Shown here: in pieces, positions 1 through 5,694 of the stretch
How the letters are laid out: each line of letters opens with the position of its first letter
Numbering within the stretch: the stretch's first letter is position 1
Assembly: GCA_025936675.1 (NCBI GenBank)
Contig: JAICSX010000069.1
Coordinates: 1 to 7,991 of the forward strand
Origin: Sphingomonas sp.
GTDB taxonomy: Bacteria; Pseudomonadota; Alphaproteobacteria; Sphingomonadales; Sphingomonadaceae
Direction of reading: 5' to 3'
DNA: 7,991 nucleotides
Position numbers and translations under genes: made by a program
The notes under the pieces: generated by a model
The model's database searches: none
What the model was told of the DNA's origin: nothing
What the model saw: the letters and a program-made list of their open reading frames with translations, nothing else

Positions 1-398
1 GCAACAGCGACCGCTGCGGCGATGCCGGCCTTGTCTCGCGAAGACGCAGCCGCGGGCGCTTCGATCAGCCGATAGCCGGCTCGCGGCACCGTTTCGATGC
101 GGAAGCTGCGGCTTTCCTCGGCGAACCGGCGAAGCAGCAGGATGCATCGGTTGATCACATCCTCGCTGACGATCCGCCCATCCCAGCAGCGGTCGACGAG
201 CTCGTCACGGGTGACGACCTGTCCGCTCTTGTCGTGGAGCGCCACCAGCACCTTCATCGTCTGCGGCTGCATCCGCTCGGACTTTCGGCGGATGGTCAAT
301 TCGTGAGCTGGAGGATCGACGCGGGCGCTGCCCAGCAGGAACGGCAGCTCGATCGACAGATCGACGCGCCGTGCCTCCAGCGAGATTGCCCGGTCCAT
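1..398 (-). CDS. Winged-helix transcriptional regulator, CadC-like (partial, C-terminus beyond the left edge)
   Basis: Reads from ATG at 398-396 toward position 1, giving 132 residues before the window ends. Residues about 20-112 form an OmpR/CadC-type winged helix (effector domain) ending in the typical ETVPRAGYRLIE strand. A short Ala/Ser linker follows, then the start of an Ala/Val-rich stretch (AGIAAAVAV) that is probably a membrane segment, by analogy with the upstream gene. Its first 113 residues differ from that neighbour at only four positions (24, 78, 79, 98), while the sequence after YRLIE is unrelated. The start codon overlaps the neighbour's stop (TAATG), so the two are probably translationally coupled and transcribed together, this gene second. 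It has no Shine-Dalgarno of its own. By family it should bind DNA from the inner membrane. Its sensory domain is not visible. The identity of the domain is firm; the gene's full form is unknown. Confidence 0.85.
   Translation of the reverse strand, partial: MDRAISLEARRVDLSIELPFLLGSARVDPPAHELTIRRKSERMQPQTMKVLVALHDKSGQVVTRDELVDRCWDGRIVSEDVINRCILLLRRFAEESRSFRIETVPRAGYRLIEAPAAASSRDKAGIAAAVAV
61..398 (-). repeat. Direct repeat copy 1 (winged-helix coding segment)
   Basis: This 338-bp segment matches 1974-2311 at a constant offset of 1913 with no gaps. By eye I count 12 mismatches (about 96% identity), with an uninterrupted identical run at about 223-326. Eight mismatches are silent and four change an amino acid (S/R at residue 24, S/G at 78, E/D at 79, S/G at 98). 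The match ends abruptly at the ATG on one side and just after the YRLIE codons on the other. It is a duplicated or gene-converted domain, not an insertion element: there are no terminal inverted repeats or transposase. Confidence 0.95.
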
Positions 399-400
399 TA
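396..400 (-). other. TAATG stop/start overlap between the two regulator genes
   Basis: On the minus strand the TAA stop of the first regulator (400-398) shares its last base with the ATG of the second (398-396). This arrangement is typical of translational coupling by terminating ribosomes. The start is supported because the protein similarity between the two genes begins exactly at this Met (MDRAISLEAR) in both. Confidence 0.85.
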
Positions 401-2311
401 GGTGTGTCGCCAACCCCGCAGCTTGGCGCAGACCGGCTCAGGCTGCGGGGTTCGGCAGAAATCGGGAAGTCCGTCCTTCAACCAGTAAACGACCAGACCA
501 AGTTTGTCCGCTAGCGATAGGAATCTCGGGTCCGTGCGCATGGACTTGCTGGCAGGTGCGTCGAGCAGCGCCGTGTCGAAGCCACCGAGATGGTCGAGCC
601 AGAACCGGTCTTCATCCGCTCCGGCCGGCGCTCGCCAAGCGGGATAGAGGTTCGCCGCAATGGCGAACGACCGCTCGAAGTCGCCGAGATCGGCGAGGAT
701 CGTCATGCACAGTCGGAGCGTGAAATCACTGATCCCTTGTGACCCGCAAGCGCGCTGGGCTCCTGCGAGATCTTTCTTCCGTTGCGCTTGAAGCAGAGCC
801 TTGAACGCGGCCACGTCGATCATCGGGCCGTCGATCGCCGGATCGGCGAAAGCCGCAAGCCCTTCGTAATTTCCCGCCTCCGCAAGGCCGACGAGCCGTG
901 CGGCCCGCATCCTGCCGCTGTCGGGCCACAGGCGCCGTCCCTGGCGATAGAATTGCTCCGCTTCGCTGCTCTGTCCGGTGCCCTCGAGCATCCGGATCAT
1001 GCGCGCGATCTTGGCAGGCTTGTACGGATCGTTGGCAATCGACTGGCGGGCAAGTGGAAGCGCTTCAGCGTAACGCCCCGCATTGTAGAACAACGTACTG
1101 AGATATCCCGGCGGGAACGATGAGCTTGGGTCGATCTGGAGCGATTTGTGCACCCAGGCGTCGCACTCGACCATCCTCACGGGACTGTGGAGCATGCACC
1201 AGCTGAGATAGCCGTCGCCGACTTCGGGCGCGAGCGAACGCGCGCGCTCCGCCGCCCGGCGGCCGAGTGCAAGGGCTTCGACGCGCTCGCCTTCGGGAAT
1301 TGAGGCGAGGGAAAAGCCGGTCTGAACGGCGAACCCCAGCTGCGCGAATCCCGAATTCGGCGCCGCGCCCGCAGCGTGCCGGTTGAGCTGATAGGCGCGC
1401 AGACTGTCGCCGTCCTCGATCGTGAGCCTGATTGTGCTCATCAGCTCAGACCTCAGCTCAGGGCTGAGATGCTCGTTCGGGTCGAGCGCCATCTGCGCTC
1501 CAATCCACGCCAGCTCGGCAGCAGCGGTCGCGCCGATCCGGTCGGGCAAATCGCCCGCCGCGGCAACGGGCGTACTGAAATCGTGAGCGAAGGCGATCGT
1601 TCCGTCGCGTTGTGAGACGAGCTGCACAGTCGCCTCGATCGACGCCGCCGTGCGCCTGACATTACCGGAAAAGATGTAGTCGCTTCCGACTGCGTCGCGC
1701 ACGGACGATGCGCCTCGAATGCTTTCGAAGCCGCTTTCCGACATCATATGTTCGACGGAAATCGGAGCGGCCACAGCAACCTGCCGCGTGAGTGCATCAT
1801 TGGCTTCGGCGGTGAACGGAACGACGGCAATGCTCGGCGCGGGCGGCACTCCCTGATTAACGCGTTGCCGTCCGAACCATGCCCATCCTGCGACTCCGGC
1901 AACAACAAGCGCGAGGGCGATGAACGCGCCCACCCCTCGCCGCATCCGTTCCTTAGGGTGAGCGGAATCACTTTCGATCAGGCGATAGCCGGCTCGCGGC
2001 ACCGTTTCGATCCGGAAGCCGCGGCTTTCCTCGGCGAACCGGCGAAGCAGCAGGATGCAGCGGTTGATGACATCGTCGCCGACGATCCGGCCATCCCAGC
2101 AGCGGTCGACGAGCTCGTCACGGGTGACGACCTGCCCGCTCTTGTCGTGGAGCGCCACCAGCACCTTCATCGTCTGCGGCTGCATCCGCTCGGACTTTCG
2201 GCGGATGGTCAATTCGTGAGCTGGAGGATCGACGCGGGCTCTGCCCAGCAGGAACGGCAGCTCGATCGACAGATCGACGCGCCGTGCCTCCAGTGAGATT
2301 GCCCGATCCAT
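398..2311 (-). CDS. Membrane-anchored winged-helix/TolB-like/TPR transcriptional regulator (CadC-like)
   Basis: A 637-residue one-component regulator predicted to sit in the inner membrane with its DNA-binding head in the cytoplasm. Residues about 20-112 are an OmpR-type winged helix, with the likely recognition helix near 78-92 and the GYRL wing strand at 108-111. A hydrophobic span at about 126-146, preceded by Arg/Lys, is the single membrane helix. Residues about 159-275 start with PSIAVVPF and resemble the TolB-like domain of adenylate-cyclase-type TPR proteins. Residues about 320-480 contain TPR-like helices. The C-terminus has the DPRFLSLADKLGLVVYW...PDFC pattern usual in this family. 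I chose ATG 2311 because the downstream paralogue starts at the same Met. The frame also opens at a TTG at 2338 with no well-placed ribosome site. It is the first gene of a two-gene operon and diverges from the secreted-protein gene, a plausible target. The signal it senses is unknown. Confidence 0.9.
   Translation of the reverse strand: MDRAISLEARRVDLSIELPFLLGRARVDPPAHELTIRRKSERMQPQTMKVLVALHDKSGQVVTRDELVDRCWDGRIVGDDVINRCILLLRRFAEESRGFRIETVPRAGYRLIESDSAHPKERMRRGVGAFIALALVVAGVAGWAWFGRQRVNQGVPPAPSIAVVPFTAEANDALTRQVAVAAPISVEHMMSESGFESIRGASSVRDAVGSDYIFSGNVRRTAASIEATVQLVSQRDGTIAFAHDFSTPVAAAGDLPDRIGATAAAELAWIGAQMALDPNEHLSPELRSELMSTIRLTIEDGDSLRAYQLNRHAAGAAPNSGFAQLGFAVQTGFSLASIPEGERVEALALGRRAAERARSLAPEVGDGYLSWCMLHSPVRMVECDAWVHKSLQIDPSSSFPPGYLSTLFYNAGRYAEALPLARQSIANDPYKPAKIARMIRMLEGTGQSSEAEQFYRQGRRLWPDSGRMRAARLVGLAEAGNYEGLAAFADPAIDGPMIDVAAFKALLQAQRKKDLAGAQRACGSQGISDFTLRLCMTILADLGDFERSFAIAANLYPAWRAPAGADEDRFWLDHLGGFDTALLDAPASKSMRTDPRFLSLADKLGLVVYWLKDGLPDFCRTPQPEPVCAKLRGWRHT
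1974..2311 (-). repeat. Direct repeat copy 2 (winged-helix coding segment)
   Basis: Partner of the repeat at 61-398, in the same orientation. Here it encodes residues 1-113 of the complete regulator. The sequences flanking the two copies on either side do not resemble each other, so the unit that was copied or homogenised is the DNA-binding domain alone. Confidence 0.95.
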
Positions 2312-2343
2312 GCCGCCCCAACGCAACCGCGCGCGCAACCTAG

Positions 2344-2364
2344 CAGAAATCAGAAATAAATCAG
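2344..2364. promoter_or_regulatory. AT-rich direct-repeat cluster, candidate operator for the regulators
   Basis: In the divergent intergenic region the heptamer CAGAAAT occurs twice head to tail (2344-2350, 2351-2357). The overlapping heptamer AAATCAG occurs at 2347-2353 and again at 2358-2364, an 11-bp period close to one helical turn. The patch is strikingly AT-rich against GC-rich flanks. OmpR-type winged-helix proteins commonly bind direct repeats spaced by about one turn, and the regulator's ATG lies 33 bp away. The repeats are seen directly; the operator role is inferred. Confidence 0.45.
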
Positions 2365-2428
2365 CTTTTTGCCATCGCCGACTGCTCCTGATCCGGGACA
2401 GCCTCGTGCGCGTGTGGCGCGGATCGTC

Positions 2429-2440
2429 GCTCGGACGAGC
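2429..2440. repeat. Short perfect inverted repeat (GCTCG-GA-CGAGC)
   Basis: A 5-bp perfect palindrome with a 2-bp centre, 42 bp upstream of the secreted-protein start codon. It could be a small operator half-site pair, but a 5-bp palindrome is easily found by chance in GC-rich DNA. I list it only as a visible element in the 171-bp intergenic region. Confidence 0.2.
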
Positions 2441-2470
2441 CGTTCACGCAGAAACATGGGGCAATCTTCT

Positions 2471-2474
2471 GGAG
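2471..2474 (+). promoter_or_regulatory. Ribosome binding site (GGAG) setting the start at 2483
   Basis: GGAG lies 8 nt before ATG 2483. The frame is open further upstream, with an in-frame ATG at 2456 and a TTG at 2369, but neither has a comparable site. Only the 2483 start puts a signal peptide at the very N-terminus. Confidence 0.75.
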
Positions 2475-2482
2475 AACTAGTC

Positions 2483-3040
2483 ATGAGTAAATTCAAAGCT
2501 TCAATTCGCGCATCCGCGCTTGCCTTCATAGGCTTCGGCGCGATCACGTATGCGTCGACCGCTTATGCGTGCGGCGATGATGCATTGGAACACGCGGCAG
2601 CGTGGCAGGATGGGCACGCCAGTGGCCTGTTCCATCAGGCGCAGTTGGATGCCGGCAACATCCATTCGATCGTCGGCTTGTGGTCATTCAAGATGACTTC
2701 GGGTGGCCAAACGGTCGACTTCGGCTACCAGGAATGGCACTCGGACGGCACGGAGATCCTGAACAGTGGCAGTCGCGCACCCGCGACCGGCAATTTCTGC
2801 ATGGGCGCCTGGAGGCAGGTGGCTCCGTCGCGTTTCCATCTCAATCACTATCCGCTGGTGGTCGACAACAATGGCGTGCTGCAGGCCAGAGTTGTTCTGA
2901 AGATGGACGTGGCCGTTGATCCGAGCGGAATGAACTTCTCGGGAACGTTCACCCAGGACGTCTATGATCCAAGCGGGACCAACAAGATTGCTCCAACGAT
3001 GACCGGGCAAGTCACCGCCCAGCGCGTTCTCGGCAACTAA
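2483..3040 (+). CDS. Secreted protein of unknown function, probable beta-rich fold
   Basis: The product is 185 residues. Residues 1-29 look like a Sec signal peptide: Lys/Arg at 3-9, a hydrophobic core at about 10-23, and an AYA cleavage motif at 27-29. The mature protein would begin at Cys30. A lipobox is unlikely because the -3 position is Ala and -2 is Tyr. The mature part alternates short strands and is rich in Trp, Gly and Asn, with a WSFKM...YQEWHSDGTEI stretch and a GNFCMGAWRQV stretch. Its two cysteines (Cys30 and the one in GNFC) could form a disulfide. It resembles a widespread uncharacterised secreted family with a lipocalin-like look; I cannot assign a reaction or ligand. It diverges from the membrane regulator across 171 bp and is followed by a terminator, so it can be a single-gene transcript. 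Confidence 0.8.
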   Translation: MSKFKASIRASALAFIGFGAITYASTAYACGDDALEHAAAWQDGHASGLFHQAQLDAGNIHSIVGLWSFKMTSGGQTVDFGYQEWHSDGTEILNSGSRAPATGNFCMGAWRQVAPSRFHLNHYPLVVDNNGVLQARVVLKMDVAVDPSGMNFSGTFTQDVYDPSGTNKIAPTMTGQVTAQRVLGN

Positions 3041-3049
3041 AGGGGGCAG

Positions 3050-3085
3050 CGTGGCTCCCGCCGCTGAGGCGGGAGCTGCGTTTTT
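3050..3085 (+). terminator. Rho-independent terminator after the secreted-protein gene
   Basis: Nine perfect base pairs (3054-3062 with 3068-3076) enclose a 5-nt loop. The stem extends through two G-U wobbles to C3050-G3080, giving 13 bp, and is followed immediately by five T residues (3081-3085). It starts 10 nt after the TAA stop of the secreted-protein gene. The end of its T tract lies only 9 nt before the secretin ATG, which restricts how that gene can be expressed. Confidence 0.9.
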
Positions 3086-3094
3086 CGTACAGCC

Positions 3095-4348
3095 ATGACT
3101 CACCTTCGCGTCCCGCTCGCCGTTGTAGCCCTGAGCCTTGCGACCCTTTCGGGATCGCGTTCACTAGCGCAGGCACCTCCCGTCGGCTGGTTCCAAATAC
3201 CGCCGCGCGGTGTCACGCCGGCAGTCGTAACCACGAGTCCGGTGCCAGTCCTGACTCCTCCGGCGGGTCCATCCGGCCTGATCGCCGAAGAGGGCGAAGA
3301 TTTCGAGATCGTGAAGCTCAAATATGCCGACGTGAGCGAGATCGTGGGCCTGCTCACCGGCAATCAGACGATCAAGTCGAACGACGATTTCAGCCCGCAG
3401 GAGCCCAATTTCGGTTCGAGCGGTGTCGCTGCCGGGGGCTATTTCGGAGGCGGCGGCGGGATTCCCGCGACGCCTATCCTGTCAGCACCCAACGGGGTCG
3501 TGATCAGCAACGATTCGGTGGGACAAGCGGTCGACAGCGAAATCGGCATCGACCGCAGACTCAATGCTGTGATTCTTCGCGGAGCCCCTGCGCGGCTTGC
3601 GGAGATCAAGCGCGAGATTGCGATGCTCGACGTCCCCGTGACAAGTGTCATTCTCGAAACGCAATTCGTCGAGCTGAGCGAGACGGGCGCACGCAATCTC
3701 GGCCTCGATTTCAACAATGCCAATGGTCAGATCACAGCGGTCAATGTCGATTATTCGAAGGGCTTTCCTGGGTTCAGCGATACGCCGAAGCATGGCGGTA
3801 TCAATGCTGCCTTCCAGGTCGCGCTCTATGCGCAAATCGCGAAGGGCGAAGGCAAGATCGTGTCCAAGCCGCGAATCTCAGCCCAGAGCGGGGAAACGGC
3901 GAAGATCGTCACCGGCGACGCGCTTCCGATTCTCACCGCCATCGCCCTTTCAGGCGTGAATGCGGTCCAGCAGCAGGTCGAATATGTAAATGTCGGGGTG
4001 ACGCTGCAGATCGCGCCCCGGATCACCGACGACGGATACGTGACGGCACACGTCTTTGCCGTCGTGTCGAGCGTCACCGGCTTTTCGCAGGGCTATCCGA
4101 CGATCAGCCAGCGCGAAGCGTCCACGTCCGCAACCGTGCGAGACGGAGAGCCTTTCGTGATCGGCGGGCTTACCGAGGAAAGCCGGATCGCGAACAAGAG
4201 CAAGATTCCGCTGCTCGGCGATATTCCCTTGCTCGGGACCCTTTTCACGACGGAGCATACGAACCGCGCGACGCGCGATCTCTATATCGTCGTCACTCCG
4301 CACATCGTCATTCCGCATGGGGTGCCGCCCACCGCCGCGCGCTCCTAG
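3095..4348 (+). CDS. Compact secretin (type II/III secretion system GspD/PilQ/pIV-like outer-membrane channel)
   Basis: The product is 417 residues. Residues 1-27 are a signal peptide (hydrophobic core, then SLAQA). Pro-rich sequence at 30-60 leads into one secretin N-domain (FEIVKLKYADVSEIVGLL at about 70-87, then RRLNAVILRGAPARLAEIKREIAMLD to 179), split by a Gly-rich loop at about 105-125. The secretin core follows: VILETQFVELSETGARNLGLDF (185-206), KIVSKPRISAQSGETAKI (254-271), VEYVNVGVTLQIAPRI (295-310) and the hallmark VIGGLTEESRIANKSKIPLLGDIPLLGTLF (355-384). Secretins assemble into ring-shaped outer-membrane pores. GspD proteins are usually around 650 residues with several N domains, so this is a minimal form, nearer in size to phage pIV or HofQ. 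No pilin, ATPase or other secretion gene is nearby. The ATG is forced: an in-frame TGA lies at 3065 and the next start codon (residue 50) would lose the signal peptide. No Shine-Dalgarno is present. Confidence 0.9.
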   Translation: MTHLRVPLAVVALSLATLSGSRSLAQAPPVGWFQIPPRGVTPAVVTTSPVPVLTPPAGPSGLIAEEGEDFEIVKLKYADVSEIVGLLTGNQTIKSNDDFSPQEPNFGSSGVAAGGYFGGGGGIPATPILSAPNGVVISNDSVGQAVDSEIGIDRRLNAVILRGAPARLAEIKREIAMLDVPVTSVILETQFVELSETGARNLGLDFNNANGQITAVNVDYSKGFPGFSDTPKHGGINAAFQVALYAQIAKGEGKIVSKPRISAQSGETAKIVTGDALPILTAIALSGVNAVQQQVEYVNVGVTLQIAPRITDDGYVTAHVFAVVSSVTGFSQGYPTISQREASTSATVRDGEPFVIGGLTEESRIANKSKIPLLGDIPLLGTLFTTEHTNRATRDLYIVVTPHIVIPHGVPPTAARS

Positions 4349-4350
4349 GG

Positions 4351-5658
4351 CTAGCTCGCCGCGGCTTCATTCGGAGCGAATTTTGTTACGGCCAGGTATC
4401 GCGGGTTGATCAGGTGAACCACGACAAGCGCGACCAGATAAGCGGAGCCGGCGATGACGAAGATCGGCGTGTAGCTCCCGAACTGCTCGAGCACCCAGCC
4501 GGCATATTTGGCCATCAGCATCCCGCCAGCCGCGCCGGCAAAGCCGCCGAGTCCGACGACCGACCCGACCGCCCAGCGAGGGAACAGGTCCGCCGGCATT
4601 GCGAAGAGATTGGCCGAGAAGCCCTGATGGCCGGCGCAGGCGAGCCCGATCAGCAGCACGGCGATCCACACGGTCGGCGCGGCCATGGCGAAGGCGACTG
4701 GGACGACGATCAGGGCGCAGGCGAGCATCGCAAGCTTGCGCGCGCGACCCACGACGACTCCACGTCCGAGCAGGCGCGAGCTGTACCAGCCGCCCAAGAT
4801 CGAGCCGACATCGGCGAGCACATAGACGGCAACCAGCGGCGGCCCGAAGCTCTTGAGGTCGAGTCCGTAGCGCTTGTGGAAGAAGTCCGGCAGCCAGAAG
4901 AGGAAGGTCCACCAGATCGGGTCGATCAGGAATCGCCCGCTCATATAGGCCCAGGCCTGACGCGTCGTGAGCAGCCGGCGCCAAGCGACGGGCTTCTGCG
5001 CGTCGTCGGGGTCGGCCTCGATATAGGCGAGCTCGGCGGGCTTGAGGCTCGGATGCTCGCGCGGCCGGCGGTAAAAGATCAACCACACCACGATCCAGAC
5101 GATGTTGAAGAGGCCGGTGATCACGAACGCGCCGCGCCAGCCCATTGCGAGCGCGATCACGGGCACGATCATTGGGGTGACGATCGCGCCGAGATTCGCA
5201 CCTGCGTTGAAGATACCGATGGCGAGTGCGCGCTCGCGTCGCGGGAACCATTCGCGCGCCGCCGCGAGCGCCGCCGGATAGGTGCCGGACTCGCCGAGCG
5301 CGAGGATGATGCGCATGATCGCGAAGCCGCGGATCGAGGTGAACAAGGCGTGCGCCATGTGAGCGGCTGTCCACACTGCGACGGCCAGCGCGTATCCGGC
5401 CTTGGCGCCGATCCGGTCGATCAGCCGGCCGAAGAACAGGAAGCCGATCCCGTAAGCGGCCTGGAACCAGAAAACGACATCGCCGTAGCCGGTTTCGGAC
5501 CAGCCATAGAGCTGTTGCAGCGTAGGCTTGAGGACGCTGAGGACCAGCCGGTCGATGTAGCTCAGCACCACCGCGGCGAATAGCAAAGCGCAGATCGTCC
5601 AGCGAACGCGTCCGACCCTCACCGTAGACGCAGCATCAACCCCGACCCTGTTGTCCAT
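4351..5658 (-). CDS. exuT: Hexuronate transporter, MFS anion:cation symporter family (ExuT-like)
   Basis: A 435-residue permease with about 12 hydrophobic helices, the usual length for the family, in the inner membrane. Recognisable features are YIDRLVLSVLKPTL in helix 1 (about 34-47), the MFS loop motif GRLIDRIGAK (77-86), and R116 with GESGTYPAALAAAREWFP (122-139), followed by a FNAGANLGAIVTP segment. D36, R37, R116 and E123 fall where I recall the proton-coupling and substrate-binding residues of the related galactonate transporter DgoT. The loop RRPREHPSLKPAELAYIEAD resembles ExuT proteins. Likely substrates are glucuronate and galacturonate with H+, judging mainly from its operon partner and the divergent uxaC. 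It starts 36 bp after the reductase stop, with a GGAGGA site 9 nt from the ATG. Its TAG stop is 2 bp from the convergent secretin stop. Exact specificity is not provable from sequence. Confidence 0.85.
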   Translation of the reverse strand: MDNRVGVDAASTVRVGRVRWTICALLFAAVVLSYIDRLVLSVLKPTLQQLYGWSETGYGDVVFWFQAAYGIGFLFFGRLIDRIGAKAGYALAVAVWTAAHMAHALFTSIRGFAIMRIILALGESGTYPAALAAAREWFPRRERALAIGIFNAGANLGAIVTPMIVPVIALAMGWRGAFVITGLFNIVWIVVWLIFYRRPREHPSLKPAELAYIEADPDDAQKPVAWRRLLTTRQAWAYMSGRFLIDPIWWTFLFWLPDFFHKRYGLDLKSFGPPLVAVYVLADVGSILGGWYSSRLLGRGVVVGRARKLAMLACALIVVPVAFAMAAPTVWIAVLLIGLACAGHQGFSANLFAMPADLFPRWAVGSVVGLGGFAGAAGGMLMAKYAGWVLEQFGSYTPIFVIAGSAYLVALVVVHLINPRYLAVTKFAPNEAAAS

Positions 5659-5667
5659 CCAGAGCTG

Positions 5668-5673
5668 TCCTCC
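5668..5673 (-). promoter_or_regulatory. Ribosome binding site GGAGGA for the hexuronate transporter
   Basis: On the minus strand GGAGGA lies 9 nt upstream of ATG 5658, inside the 36-bp gap after the reductase stop codon. It is the strongest Shine-Dalgarno in the window and contrasts with the reductase, isomerase and secretin genes, which lack one. Confidence 0.75.
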
Positions 5674-5694
5674 ACGCGCGCGGCGGAACCCACT

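Noticed and set aside
1748..2296. Plus-strand open frame (182 residues) antisense to the regulator head
   Set aside because: It overlaps the winged-helix domain on the opposite strand and has no recognisable protein character. The same antisense frame also appears opposite the second copy of the head because the DNA is duplicated.
61..2311. Insertion sequence or mobile element bounded by the 338-bp direct repeats
   Set aside because: The repeats are coding and in frame, bounded by a start codon and a domain edge. There is no transposase, terminal inverted repeat or target-site duplication.
2312..2338. Upstream TTG start for the complete regulator
   Set aside because: It adds nine Arg/Gly-rich residues absent from the paralogue, which starts at the equivalent of Met 2311, and has no properly spaced ribosome site.
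2369..2482. N-terminal extension of the secreted protein from TTG 2369 or ATG 2456
   Set aside because: The extension is Arg/Pro-rich and would bury the signal peptide. Only ATG 2483 has a good GGAG site.
2567..2572. Lipoprotein lipobox at Cys30 of the secreted protein
   Set aside because: The residues before Cys are A-Y-A. The lipobox needs a small residue at -2 and usually Leu at -3, so a signal peptidase I site is more likely.
4414..5583. Long plus-strand open frame (389 residues) antisense to the transporter
   Set aside because: Its translation is low-complexity, rich in Asp, Glu, Arg and Gly, with no domain or ribosome site. It mirrors the codon pattern of the clear 12-helix permease on the other strand, a common artefact in GC-rich DNA.
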